From Liquorilactobacillus vini DSM 20605 (GTDB taxonomy: Bacteria; Bacillota; Bacilli; Lactobacillales; Lactobacillaceae), in NCBI RefSeq assembly GCF_000255495.1, contig NZ_AHYZ01000044.1:1-41510 (forward strand): a stretch of DNA of 41,510 nt. Direction: 5' to 3'. A program made the translations under genes and the position numbers. Below, piece after piece: positions 1-8,028 of the stretch (the stretch's first letter is position 1; each line of letters starts with the position of its first letter). Below the pieces are notes generated by a model that worked only from the letters and a program-made list of their open reading frames with translations, had not been told where the DNA came from and searched no databases.

Positions 1-517
1 CATCAACTTGTTGCAAATTTTTGGCAAAGCAAAGTTTTTGATAGTGCACTTGTGAAAGAAAGCCTTTCATTACCATTTCCCCAAAAAACTGCTGTAATAA
101 ATCATAATATCCATCCTCATTATATAAAATGCAAGGATTCGGATTATCACCAACACGAGCCCAAGAATAAGCTTCTGAAATTTCTTCAAGCGTTCCAGCT
201 CCACCAGGTAAAGCTAAGCAAACATCAGCAGCAGCCATCATTTTTTGTTTACGGATAGCCATATTTTCAACAATCGTCAGCTCCGTTAGCTTTTGAGAAG
301 CAGCTCCTCGCCGATAAAGATTTTCAGGCATGTAGCCATAAGCTTTGCCGCCATCAGTCAAAACGGTTTTAGCCAAGACGCCCATTAAACCAACACCACC
401 ACCGCCAAAAACCAAATCATAATTATTTTTTACTAGCCAGTGGCCAATTTTTATCGCAATTCGCTGGTAAGTTGAATTACCAACTGAAGCTCCACAATAA
501 ACAGCAACTTTTTTCAT
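1..517 (-). CDS. LOG family protein (TIGR00730 type), 3' end cut by the window
   Basis: Reading the minus strand from the ATG at 517 gives 172 codons with no stop, running off the window edge. The protein starts MKKVAVYCGAS, has a glycine-rich Rossmann loop (FGGGGVGLMG, about residues 37-46) and the family hallmark PGGAGTLEE at residues 104-112, with an RK pair at 89-90. These are the signatures of the LOG family, members of which hydrolyse cytokinin-type nucleoside 5'-monophosphates to base and ribose phosphate. The bacterial physiological substrate is often unknown, so the function here is by family only. A ribosome binding site (AAGGTGA) precedes the ATG. Family members are about 185-195 residues, so only the C-terminal helix is missing. 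Nothing else is seen in 518-689. Confidence 0.9.
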   Translation of the reverse strand, partial: MKKVAVYCGASVGNSTYQRIAIKIGHWLVKNNYDLVFGGGGVGLMGVLAKTVLTDGGKAYGYMPENLYRRGAASQKLTELTIVENMAIRKQKMMAAADVCLALPGGAGTLEEISEAYSWARVGDNPNPCILYNEDGYYDLLQQFFGEMVMKGFLSQVHYQKLCFAKNLQQVD

Positions 518-689
518 TCAATAATCACCTTGATTTTGTAATAGTAACTATCATTTATTGTAGCAAGTTAGAGTTTTAAAACAAAGTATAATCTTAATTT
601 TGTCGAGTCAAGGCATGTTTATTTTGCGAAAGCTGTAACTAGTCTTTAATGCATGCTTCAATATATCTTTAATTAGTAACAAATTTTAG

Positions 690-1019
690 CTACTGTTTTG
701 AGATTAGTGTAAAATTGCTTGGCCAACGTTGCTTGCCAAAATTGCGAAATACGAAAGAAAATTTATATTCTGTTCGAATGTTAGCAACAACATTTTCCAA
801 GAATTCCAAGCGATAAAACGTAATTCGCCGTAAGGGAATTGAATGCGGCAGTTTGAGCGGACGGTAAATATTAAAAAAGAAATTATAAGAATGTGCAAAA
901 ATATCATTAACAACTAAAATTTCATATCGAGCTTTAATATACGGTGTGAAATATAATTTCAAGCGTTGTTTAATGATTTGAGCTTCAAAATCACTATTAT
1001 TCAAATGAGTTGCCTCCAT
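690..1019 (-). CDS. Small hypothetical protein downstream of and overlapping the SOS polymerase gene
   Basis: A 109-aa basic, aromatic-rich protein with no motif I recognise. No signal peptide is seen, and its hydrophobic stretches are short and interrupted by charges, so it is probably soluble. It is likely real: GGGAGG lies at 1026-1031, six bases before the ATG at 1019, and the gene starts 23 bases inside the 3' end of the polymerase gene (stop at 997), an arrangement typical of translational coupling. It should therefore share the damage-inducible promoter at 2323-2351. Many Firmicute UmuC-like genes have a small YolD-like partner of about this size. The resemblance is in position and length; I cannot claim sequence similarity. 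Confidence 0.6.
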   Translation of the reverse strand: MEATHLNNSDFEAQIIKQRLKLYFTPYIKARYEILVVNDIFAHSYNFFFNIYRPLKLPHSIPLRRITFYRLEFLENVVANIRTEYKFSFVFRNFGKQRWPSNFTLISKQ

Positions 1020-2289
1020 TATGGCCTCCCACTAAACCAATTCGCTGACGGAAAGTTCCCCCATGCCCCAGACTGTTAGCATACATGATGGCACTGGTAC
1101 CAAAACGGTCACGAATTTGATCAATTACTTGATTAAACATCACTTTTTTAATTTGTTTTTCAGGCGGTGTAAATAAGCTAAGCTGATCACCAGTTTTAGG
1201 TGATAATTGGCTTAAGCCTATTCTAATCTGACGGAGAGGTTCATACTGCCAATAACGACGAAAAATGAAAAGCAGCTGACGATTGATTTCAAAAGTGTCA
1301 TCAGTAGCCGAGACTTTAAGTTCATGAGCAAAACCCGGATGATCAGTTTTAGCTGTTAGTGAGAAACCAATTCCTAAATGGAGACAACTAGTTACTAGGT
1401 GGCGATGACGCAAGCGGGAAGCCACCTGCTGGCCGATTTCTCGAATCACAATTTCAATTTCTGCTTGATCAGTATAGTCACGTGGTAAAACCTGGGAATT
1501 TTCTAAACTATGATGTTTAATAGGCAAACTTTCTTGTAGTTGACTGCGATCAATTCCCCAAGCTAGGGCAAAGAGTTGAGTGCCAATAATTCCAAACTCT
1601 TTTTGCAACTCAAATGGATCAGCTAAAGCTAAACTTTTGATTTGATGAATTCCTAAATGATTCAAACGTGCTGCTGTTTGTTTCCCAATACTCCAAACTG
1701 AGGTTAAATCAGTGATTGGCCAAACATGCTTGGTGAAAGTTTGATAAGTTAATGTGCCAATCAGTTCAGGTGAATGCTTAGCAAATAAATCCAAGGCCAG
1801 TTTAGCCTGGAGAGGATTTTCTCCAATGCCGACGGTTGTATAAAGGCCTAATTGTTGGCGAACAGCTAATTGAATGCAACGAGCAGCTTGTTGCGGGGTT
1901 TGACCAAAAAGCTGCCAAGAATGAGTCATATCTAAAATTGACTCGTCAATTGAGTAAGGGTAAATATCATTTTCAGCAGCAAAATGCGTGAAGATTTGGT
2001 TAATTGCTAAGCTTTTTCGAATGTATAGATTCATTCTTGGCGGAACAATTAGTAATCGTTGATCGTGTGGCAAATCACGCCAGCGATCAACGTTACGAAT
2101 GCCAAAGAGCTTTTTAGCTTGGGGGGAGGTTGCTAAGACTAATCCGCCGTTAGTATTAGCTTGCTCAGACATAACAACTAAAATTGATTGTAGAGGGTTT
2201 AGACCACGTTCGATGCTTTCAACACTGGCATAAAATGATTTATTGTCAATTAAGAAAAAAATTCCATGTGGTTCGTCTGTATAGTTCAT
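997..2289 (-). CDS. Y-family translesion DNA polymerase (UmuC/DinB-like, UvrX type)
   Basis: A 430-aa ImpB/MucB/SamB-type polymerase that copies past damaged template bases. The palm motif LIDNKSFYASVE (residues 13-24) supplies the first catalytic Asp (D15) and the steric-gate region (Y20). PYSIDESILD (111-120) supplies the catalytic D115/E116 pair. A helix-hairpin-helix-like stretch follows at about 190-225, and a little-finger domain at about 250-350. The open frame extends 24 codons upstream of my start, but that extension overlaps a perfect promoter (2323-2351), so translation must begin at one of the tandem ATGs at 2292/2289, which follow GAGGTGA. Length and architecture match the accessory SOS polymerases of Bacillus and lactobacilli rather than housekeeping DinB. 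A small gene overlaps its 3' end. Confidence 0.93.
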   Translation of the reverse strand: MNYTDEPHGIFFLIDNKSFYASVESIERGLNPLQSILVVMSEQANTNGGLVLATSPQAKKLFGIRNVDRWRDLPHDQRLLIVPPRMNLYIRKSLAINQIFTHFAAENDIYPYSIDESILDMTHSWQLFGQTPQQAARCIQLAVRQQLGLYTTVGIGENPLQAKLALDLFAKHSPELIGTLTYQTFTKHVWPITDLTSVWSIGKQTAARLNHLGIHQIKSLALADPFELQKEFGIIGTQLFALAWGIDRSQLQESLPIKHHSLENSQVLPRDYTDQAEIEIVIREIGQQVASRLRHRHLVTSCLHLGIGFSLTAKTDHPGFAHELKVSATDDTFEINRQLLFIFRRYWQYEPLRQIRIGLSQLSPKTGDQLSLFTPPEKQIKKVMFNQVIDQIRDRFGTSAIMYANSLGHGGTFRQRIGLVGGHNGGNSFE

Positions 2290-2322
2290 CATATTCACCT
2301 CGCAATGTGATGCTTTAATTAA

Positions 2323-2351
2323 ATTATACAAACATGTGTTCGCTTTTTCAA
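2323..2351 (-). promoter_or_regulatory. SOS promoter with LexA-type box
   Basis: On the minus strand, TTGAAA (2346-2351) and TATAAT (2323-2328) are separated by exactly 17 bp. The spacer contains CGAACACATGTTTG (2329-2342), which fits the Gram-positive LexA/DinR operator pattern CGAAC-N4-GTTYG. A repressor bound here would occlude the promoter, giving damage-inducible expression of the polymerase and its small partner. The sequences are read directly; repression by LexA is inferred from the known operator. Confidence 0.85.
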
Positions 2352-2393
2352 GCGGTGACAATTTAAATACTGCAAGAAACTGTCCAAAAAAGT

Positions 2394-2399
2394 TATAAT
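2394..2399 (+). promoter_or_regulatory. Probable -10 box for the quinone oxidoreductase gene
   Basis: TATAAT at 2394-2399 has CTGCAA 18 bp upstream (2370-2375) as a weak -35. Transcription would begin near 2406, so the conserved leader element at 2402-2440 would form almost the whole 5' untranslated region. Confidence 0.5.
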
Positions 2400-2401
2400 A
2401 A

Positions 2402-2440
2402 AAGAAGATTTGTAACTTATAAACATATAATATGAGGGGG
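2402..2440 (+). repeat. Copy I of a recurrent leader element (RBS-proximal)
   Basis: The stretch runs AAGAAGATTTGTAACTTATA, then AACATATAATATGAGGGGGA, ending in the Shine-Dalgarno sequence of the next gene. About 34 of 40 positions match the leader of bglA (22017-22056), and the core from TTGTAA to GAGG also matches the leader of the D-amino acid transaminase (27259-27291, minus strand). All three copies sit in the same place relative to the start codon although the genes are unrelated. I do not recognise it as a known riboswitch or protein operator. Confidence 0.6.
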
Positions 2441-2447
2441 ATTAATC

Positions 2448-3326
2448 ATGAGAGCAATTGCAATGACGAAACCAGGAGATATTGAAGTTTTGCAGACTAT
2501 ATCGCTTGCTCGACCAATACCAAAAGCCAAACAAGTTTTGCTACAAAATTTGGCAATTGCCATTGAACCTTATGATTGTCATGTTCGGTCAGGGAAAATT
2601 AAAGTCAATAATCCACTGCCGTTAGTTTTGGGTTCATCGTTGGCCGGAAGAATTCATGCAGTTGGTGAGAAGGTAACAGACTTAAAAGTCGGCCAGCGAG
2701 TAGCTGCTAGTCCGCATTTTCGGAGTTATGCAGAATATACAGCGGTCGGTCGTTCGCAGATTGCACTTATTCCAGATAATGTAACTGACATTCAAGCTGC
2801 CGCAGTTGCTCTTAGTGGACAAACTGCTTGGCAATTGGCCGAAGAGATTTTAGGAAGCTCGTTATCGGTCGGAGCTTTATTGATCAATGGAGCCAGCGGC
2901 AACGTAGGACAAATCTTAATTCAGTTGTTAGCAGATCATTTTTCAAAGATCTATGTAACAACTGGCTCAACTTCAGCCGCTAAGCTAAAACGGCAATTTC
3001 CACAAGTTGAAATTGTCAATTCAACAACTCGGCTTAGTCCAATAGTCGCAATTATTGATTTAGTTGGCAATCAAGCAGTTTCGAATTACCTTAAATATTT
3101 AACAAGCAACGGATTACTGTGGTCAACAGTTAAGCAATATTCAGATAGACGTTGTAATTTATTTTCAATGAAATCAAATGGTCAGAGTTTAGAAAAATTG
3201 TTGACTGCCGTTGCACAAAGTCAAGTTAAGGTTCAAATTGCGCGCGTTGCACCATTTAATTTAAAAAATTTGCGGCATTTTCAAATTTTGCAGCATCAAT
3301 TTGGGAAATTGGTGCTTAAATTTTAG
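2448..3326 (+). CDS. Zinc-free medium-chain dehydrogenase / quinone oxidoreductase-like protein
   Basis: A 292-aa protein with the MDR fold. The N-terminal GroES-like domain includes VLGSSLAGRIHAVGEKVTDLKVGQRV (about residues 60-85); the nucleotide-binding domain follows, with INGASGNVGQILIQLL (about 146-161) as the NAD(P)H-binding glycine motif (AxGxVG type). No cysteine-rich structural zinc lobe is present, as expected for the quinone oxidoreductase branch, which reduces quinones or enones with NADPH. The substrate cannot be read from sequence. At 292 residues it is slightly shorter than the usual 310-330. The ATG follows a strong GAGGGGG site that forms the end of the recurrent leader element. 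It appears to be a single-gene unit. Confidence 0.85.
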   Translation: MRAIAMTKPGDIEVLQTISLARPIPKAKQVLLQNLAIAIEPYDCHVRSGKIKVNNPLPLVLGSSLAGRIHAVGEKVTDLKVGQRVAASPHFRSYAEYTAVGRSQIALIPDNVTDIQAAAVALSGQTAWQLAEEILGSSLSVGALLINGASGNVGQILIQLLADHFSKIYVTTGSTSAAKLKRQFPQVEIVNSTTRLSPIVAIIDLVGNQAVSNYLKYLTSNGLLWSTVKQYSDRRCNLFSMKSNGQSLEKLLTAVAQSQVKVQIARVAPFNLKNLRHFQILQHQFGKLVLKF

Positions 3327-3466
3327 CGAAATAAAAGTGACAGCGAATGATTCATTAAAAAAACCAAGTAAAAATTTTTTGCTTTCAAAATAGTTTTATT
3401 GCTAGATGCAATTTTCTCTTTAGCAATAATTTGCAAATAGAAAAAATTCGAAAGAAGGAACTCATT

Positions 3467-3886
3467 ATGGCTTATGAAGTAAGATCTATCCTAAAACAGG
3501 TCGGTTATCAGGTCCGGTCTCAAACTGGGGAGTATACTGTTTTAGCAGATGAACCAGTGCGGGCTGGGGGGACAGCAGCTGCGCCAAATCCAGTGCAATA
3601 TTTATTAGTGGCACTCAATAGTTGTTTAGCAATTACAGCTGAGAGCATTGCCAAAAATCATCCAGAAATTAAGTTAGAGAAGTTTGAGATCGTCACGACA
3701 GGAAAGGTCAAACGATTTGCCGATAAGACTTCCAAAATTGCAGCAATCAACGTCCATTTTAATTTGCACACAGTTTTGGCTCCTAAAGAAGTGAAAACTT
3801 TTATCAATTCAGTAATTAAGTACTGTACAATCCATTCATCATTAGATCCGGATATTCAATTTAATTTTGAAATTGAATATCTTTAA
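3467..3886 (+). CDS. OsmC family protein
   Basis: A 139-aa protein of the OsmC/Ohr superfamily, small thiol peroxidase-like enzymes that reduce organic hydroperoxides. Two cysteines sit at the usual places: C53 in LNSCLAITAE and C120 in KYCTIHSSL, and the AAPNPVQYLLVAL stretch before C53 is characteristic. The spacing and C-terminal half resemble the YhfA/OsmC branch more than Ohr. The frame is open a further 12 codons upstream, but AAGGA at 3455-3459 lies eight bases before the ATG at 3467, and family alignments begin near that point, so I chose 3467. It appears monocistronic; no clear terminator is seen in 3887-4030. Confidence 0.88.
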   Translation: MAYEVRSILKQVGYQVRSQTGEYTVLADEPVRAGGTAAAPNPVQYLLVALNSCLAITAESIAKNHPEIKLEKFEIVTTGKVKRFADKTSKIAAINVHFNLHTVLAPKEVKTFINSVIKYCTIHSSLDPDIQFNFEIEYL

Positions 3887-4032
3887 AAATCATTGCCAGC
3901 TTATATTGTTTTAACGTAAATAATATTAATTGCGATAATTTTATAAAATAAGATTTTTAAAGAATTAGCTAGTTTTGTCTTAAACTGAAGCATGGTTTTG
4001 TTATGGTTTTTTTAAGTTTCATGGTAGACTGT

Positions 4033-4069
4033 ACTTAAACTGTTTAGATGCTGCTAAACTTATTTAAGT
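4033..4069. promoter_or_regulatory. Two-part inverted repeat upstream of the ABC exporter
   Basis: ACTTAAA (4033-4039) pairs with TTTAAGT (4063-4069), and inside it GTTTAG (4042-4047) pairs with CTAAAC (4054-4059). No T-run follows, so it is not a terminator. It lies about 30 bases before the start codon at 4101 and could be an operator for a local regulator or a structured leader. The role is unassigned. Confidence 0.45.
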
Positions 4070-4100
4070 AGTTAGGCAATTTCAAAGGAGTTTATTAAAT

Positions 4101-5023
4101 ATGGGAGATATTTTAACTGTTACCAATTTGAATAAATCTTTCGGGAAAAAACATGTGCTCAAAAATGTTTCTTTCAATGTTCAACCCGGGGAAGTAGTTG
4201 GTTAGTAGGGCCAAATGGCGCAGGGAAAACAACGATTATGAAAGCAATTTTAGGCCTATTTTCATGGGAAAGCGGTCAAGTCGTGATTCAAGGCCAGCCA
4301 GTAACTATGACTAGCCATCGAGTGTTAGATGAAGTTGGAGCCTTGATCGAATATCCAGGATTATATCCATTTTTGACTGGCTATCAACATCTGGAACTTT
4401 TTGCCAATGATGGTCCACAAAAACAAGCACGAATACAACAAATCATTGAAACATTAAAAATTGATAGTTACATCAATCAAAAAGCTAAGAATTATTCATT
4501 AGGAATGAAGCAAAAGCTGGGGATTGCCTTAGCTTTGTTGAATGACCCGCAATTAGTAATTTTGGATGAACCGATGAATGGATTAGATCCACAAGCAACT
4601 AAAGATTTGCGTGATTTGATCATTTCACAAGCTAAAAAGGGCACGACCTTTTTGATTTCCAGCCATATTTTGAGTGAATTAGAAAAAATTGTTGATGAAG
4701 TAGTAGTGCTTGATCAAGGTAAAATTATCAAACAAGCAAAAATGGCTGATTTGTCAATTGCCGGTCAAAAATTCATTCTTTTAAAAACTGATGATAATGT
4801 CAAAGCTGCTGAAGCTTTACAAGCGGCTGGTTATCAGCTAGAAGTAATTAAAGATCAACTAAAAATTGAACAGAGTGAATCCAATGAATTGGCTAAATTA
4901 ATTAAGCTTTTAAGCGCTCAACAAATTAATTTGGTTGATGTAGCTCATCAGCAAAATGACTTGGAAACATCATTATTGAATATTTTAGGCAAACATGAAC
5001 AAGATTCACAAGTAAAGGAGTAA
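4101..5023 (+). pseudogene. ABC transporter ATP-binding protein (BcrA-like), frameshifted at the Walker A motif
   Basis: Translation from the ATG at 4101 (after AAAGGAG at 4085-4090) gives a normal ABC start (MGDILTVTNLNKSFGKKHVL) and stops at 4203-4205 just before Walker A. One base to the side, VGPNGAGKTT continues and the frame runs to 5023 with EYPGLYPFL, the LGMKQKLGIALALL signature, Walker B LVILDEPMNGLDP and the H-loop ISSH. Restoring one T (GGTTAG to GGTTTAG at 4202-4203) rejoins everything into about 307 residues, the usual length. A protein starting at the internal ATG (4238) would lack Walker A and could not bind ATP. The permease follows after five bases. Either a real inactivating deletion or a sequencing error. 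Confidence 0.9.
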
Positions 5024-5028
5024 ATTTG

Positions 5029-5802
5029 ATGATTACATTAGTCAAACAGGAGATTTATAAACTACTTCATAAAAAAAGTACATTGATTTTAACCGTGATC
5101 CAGTTAATTATTATGATTGGCACAGCTATTTTAATCAAAAGCAAATCAAATTTATTTGATCCTACATCTGCGATTCTAGATGGCTTTGGTGGATTGATGT
5201 GGAGTTTGTTTGTTTTAATTGCTGCGGCCGCTTCAATTATTGCCATGGAATTTCAACATGGTACAATTAAAGAATTATTATATCGGCGTTATTATCGAGG
5301 ACAAATTTTAATTAGTAAATGGTTAACGATTTTTTTGTATTCGTTATACTATTACGTAATGACTTTCGTGGTCGCTTTGCTTTTAAAAATTGCTTTATTT
5401 AATTCCGCTTTTAAATTTACGGCGATTTATGCTAACAATATGTCGTATTTGAAGATCATGTTCTTAGGCTTTTTAGGAAGCTTTTTGACACTTTGGCTCC
5501 TTTTGAGCTTGGTATTTCTCTTAGCTAATATTTTCAAGAGCAACGGAGCTGCAATTACAGTTGGAATCGTCGGTTATTTTGCCACTAATTTGATTTCAGG
5601 TGTTATGTTCTTACTGATGAATAAATGGGAATGGTTGAAATGGAACCCATTTAACATGATGAATTTATCAACACAATTGTTGGAGCCAACTGCTAAAACT
5701 ATGACTTTACTTTCAACTCAACAGATGGTCATTGGAAACTTGGTATATTTAGTAATTTTTCTAGCATTAGGCTATTTTGTTTTCCAGCGCCGGAATGTTT
5801 AA
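5029..5802 (+). CDS. ABC-2 type transporter permease (BcrB-like)
   Basis: A 257-aa integral membrane protein with about six hydrophobic segments (around residues 18-36, 55-75, 98-120, 145-170, 180-200, 233-250). It contains an EFQHGTIKELLYRRYYR stretch typical of the Bcr/lantibiotic-immunity class of ABC-2 permeases, whose amphipathic elbow carries exactly this E-x-x-x-G-T-x-K/R pattern. It begins five bases after the ATPase stop; AAGGAG at 5015-5020 favours the ATG at 5029 over the TTG three bases earlier. The pair would export a peptide or lipid-like compound, or give self-protection against an antimicrobial peptide; the substrate is unknown. If the upstream frameshift is real, this permease has no motor unless another ATPase serves it. 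Confidence 0.85.
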   Translation: MITLVKQEIYKLLHKKSTLILTVIQLIIMIGTAILIKSKSNLFDPTSAILDGFGGLMWSLFVLIAAAASIIAMEFQHGTIKELLYRRYYRGQILISKWLTIFLYSLYYYVMTFVVALLLKIALFNSAFKFTAIYANNMSYLKIMFLGFLGSFLTLWLLLSLVFLLANIFKSNGAAITVGIVGYFATNLISGVMFLLMNKWEWLKWNPFNMMNLSTQLLEPTAKTMTLLSTQQMVIGNLVYLVIFLALGYFVFQRRNV

Positions 5803-5856
5803 CAGGTGTTGAAACATTATTTCAAAATTAAATTTTCATTATGTGAAAGGTTTGCT

Positions 5857-5888
5857 AGACTGAAAAAATTTTCTCAGTCTTCTTTTTT
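5857..5888 (+). terminator. Intrinsic terminator after the ABC operon
   Basis: Perfect 7-bp stem AGACTGA (5857-5863) with TCAGTCT (5874-5880), extended inward by A/T pairs, followed by TCTTTTTT. Confidence 0.85.
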
Positions 5889-5899
5889 AAGGCGGTACT

Positions 5900-6511
5900 A
5901 TGAAAAAATTTGTTACCATAATTATAGCAGTAACAGCTTTTATTATTTTAGGCGTACTGATCAGTAGACGACAGTTACTAATTATTCAAAATGATTTAAT
6001 GATCAGTAATTTTTTTAGAAACATGGTCAATAGTCATTTGACGGTTTTCTTTGTTGTAATTGCCAAGATTTTTAATCCAATTTTGGTAATTATTTATAGT
6101 TGGGGATTTTTCTATATTTTAAGAAAAGATAATTTTTATCCATTTAAATCTTTTTGCTGGACAGTCATTGGAGGCTATGTTTTCATGAAATTAATCAAGT
6201 TGATCTTTCACCGATCACGGCCCGCTGATCCTTTAAAAACAGTTGCTGGTTATAGTTTTCCGAGTGCTCATACTTTTGAAATTATGATTGTAGCCTTAAT
6301 GCTGATTTATTGGCTGGAGCATAGTCAGATAAGACTTTACAGACTTTTTGAGTTATTGGCAGTTCTAACGGTTTTTTTGGTCATTTTATCACGCTTATAT
6401 TTACAGGCGCATTATTTTTCCGATATTCTGGGTGGAATTTTACTGGCAATCGCTTGGTTTGCAATTAATTTAAGTGTTTTTCCACCCAATATACTGAGAA
6501 GAGATATTTAA
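5900..6511 (+). CDS. PAP2 family phosphatase
   Basis: A 203-aa membrane phosphatase with all three signature blocks: KLIFHRSRP (C1, KX6RP), FPSAHTFE (C2, PSGH-type with A for G), and SRLYLQAHYFSDI (C3, SRX5HX3D). About six membrane spans bracket these motifs, placing the active site on the outer face. Family members dephosphorylate lipid phosphates such as undecaprenyl pyrophosphate or phosphatidate, so a role in lipid-carrier recycling is plausible. The start follows AAGGCGG with a seven-base gap. It is the first of four same-strand membrane-protein genes (to 9204). Confidence 0.9.
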   Translation: MKKFVTIIIAVTAFIILGVLISRRQLLIIQNDLMISNFFRNMVNSHLTVFFVVIAKIFNPILVIIYSWGFFYILRKDNFYPFKSFCWTVIGGYVFMKLIKLIFHRSRPADPLKTVAGYSFPSAHTFEIMIVALMLIYWLEHSQIRLYRLFELLAVLTVFLVILSRLYLQAHYFSDILGGILLAIAWFAINLSVFPPNILRRDI

Positions 6512-6609
6512 ACAAACAATTTCAAATAATTTTATCAGCTGTGATGTCTTGCAAAAAAGTAAAATTTAGTAGACAATTAAATTTAACTTGTAATTTGGAG
6601 GAACTTAAT

Positions 6610-6801
6610 TTGTCTTCAATTCAGAAATTGTATTCGATTTTGATTATCATTGCGTTAAGCTTGATGGTAATTATTTTTTTAGGGCTTTCTTGGGGTTTCC
6701 CGTTACAAATGGTGATTTTTGGAGATATTGCTTGTTTTGGATTTGCGTTTATTATGACGATTATTTTATTGATTTCAACATTTACTGATGATCATAAATA
6801 A
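6610..6801 (+). CDS. Small two-span membrane protein, unknown function
   Basis: I place the start at TTG 6610 because GGAGG (6597-6601) lies eight bases upstream; the in-frame ATGs at 6541 and 6544 have no ribosome binding site and add a polar, non-homologous-looking stretch. The 63-aa product has two hydrophobic segments (about residues 9-28 and 35-57) and ends TFTDDHK, so it is a short hairpin membrane protein. No family recognised. It sits between PAP2 and the AI-2E permease with short gaps and is probably co-transcribed. Confidence 0.6.
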   Translation: MSSIQKLYSILIIIALSLMVIIFLGLSWGFPLQMVIFGDIACFGFAFIMTIILLISTFTDDHK

Positions 6802-6830
6802 ATTTATTATTTGATAGGAGGAAGGCTTTC

Positions 6831-8000
6831 GTGAAGGTTAGTAAATGGATCAAGTTTCTGGGTGCTAATGATTCGCTGTATACCCTATTGCTGATGGCAA
6901 TAGCAGGAATCGTTATCTGGATCTTTTACAAGATAAAATTTATTTTTGATCCAATAATGGTAATCTTAAGCGATCTGCTTCCCCCACTAATTTTAGGGAT
7001 CGTCTTATATTATTTATTAAATCCATTAGTTGATCGTTTAGGAAAATATTTGACACGCAAATGGACAGTAACGGTTATTTATTGTGTGATCTTAGGCATC
7101 CTGGCTTTATTGGGAGTTGAAATTGTCCTCATGGTTCAAAATCAGATGGAGGACTTTTTACGACAGTTTCCTAAAATGATTAGTGAGTTTCAAAAGAAGA
7201 GTGAGATTTTTATATCAAACTTGCCTTTTTCAAGGGAAATCAGCCAATCAATTGATTCAATCAACATTTCTGGTTCCAAGATCAATAACTACATCGAACA
7301 ATATTTGCAGCAAGGAATTAATAGCTTTAGCAGTTTCTTTTCAACGATTTCGACAATTTTAATTACAGTTTTTACCGGCCCAATTATTGCTTTTTTCTTA
7401 TTAAAAGATAAAGAAAAATTTTTAAAATATGTTAAAAGTCTGATGCCTCCAGTTTTTCGTGATGATTTTCAAGAGATTGGCAAAATAGCTGATCAACAAA
7501 TTGGTGGTTACTTAAAGGGACAAATTGTTGCTTCTTTGATTTTAGGGATTATTTACTTTCCGACGTTTTTACTGATTGGTTTAAATTATTCTGGTGTTGT
7601 TGCTTTAGCAGCTGGCATTTTCAGCATTATCCCTTATATAGGTTCATTTATAGCGTTTTTACCAGGAATTATTATTGCATTTCAGATGTCGACGTGGATG
7701 GTTGTTAAATTTGTCATCGTTTGGTTTGTGGTTCAATTTTTACATGGTCAATTCATTGTTCCGCGTGTCATGGGCGATAATCTTCAGTTGCACCCGGTAA
7801 CTGTGTTGTTGGTTTTGTTAGTCATGGGGGATCTTTTGGGGATCGTCGGAGTTATTTTTGGCATTCCATTTTATTGTTTGTTAAAGGTGATGGTAATTTA
7901 CTTATTTCGACGGTTTAAACGACGCTATAATCGATTTTTCGGAGAAAGTGGTCATTATGAAGAAACCGATTTTAGTAAGGATAAATATTTGAAGAAGTGA
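6831..8000 (+). CDS. AI-2E family transporter (UPF0118)
   Basis: A 389-aa polytopic protein with the layout of the AI-2E/PerM family: two or three N-terminal spans, a long central extracytoplasmic-type region (about residues 105-175, ending with amphipathic helices), then five spans containing the conserved PxxGPIIAFFLLKDK and GIFSIIPYIGSFIAFLPG-like blocks and the C-terminal PRVMGDNLQLHPVTVLL motif. Family members have been linked to export of autoinducer-2, sodium/proton exchange and general efflux, so the substrate is not assignable. It uses a GTG start after AGGAGGAAGG. Length is normal. Confidence 0.88.
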   Translation: MKVSKWIKFLGANDSLYTLLLMAIAGIVIWIFYKIKFIFDPIMVILSDLLPPLILGIVLYYLLNPLVDRLGKYLTRKWTVTVIYCVILGILALLGVEIVLMVQNQMEDFLRQFPKMISEFQKKSEIFISNLPFSREISQSIDSINISGSKINNYIEQYLQQGINSFSSFFSTISTILITVFTGPIIAFFLLKDKEKFLKYVKSLMPPVFRDDFQEIGKIADQQIGGYLKGQIVASLILGIIYFPTFLLIGLNYSGVVALAAGIFSIIPYIGSFIAFLPGIIIAFQMSTWMVVKFVIVWFVVQFLHGQFIVPRVMGDNLQLHPVTVLLVLLVMGDLLGIVGVIFGIPFYCLLKVMVIYLFRRFKRRYNRFFGESGHYEETDFSKDKYLKK

Positions 8001-8028
8001 TTTTAAGTTGGAAAGAAGCGTAGATTAG

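Noticed and set aside
4190..4215. Programmed frameshifting in the ABC ATPase
   Set aside because: No slippery heptamer and no downstream structure seen; the change is a plain T-run contraction like the other breaks.
4238..5023. ABC ATPase starting at the internal ATG 4238
   Set aside because: It would lack Walker A and has no ribosome site; the true N terminus is upstream at 4101 in another frame.
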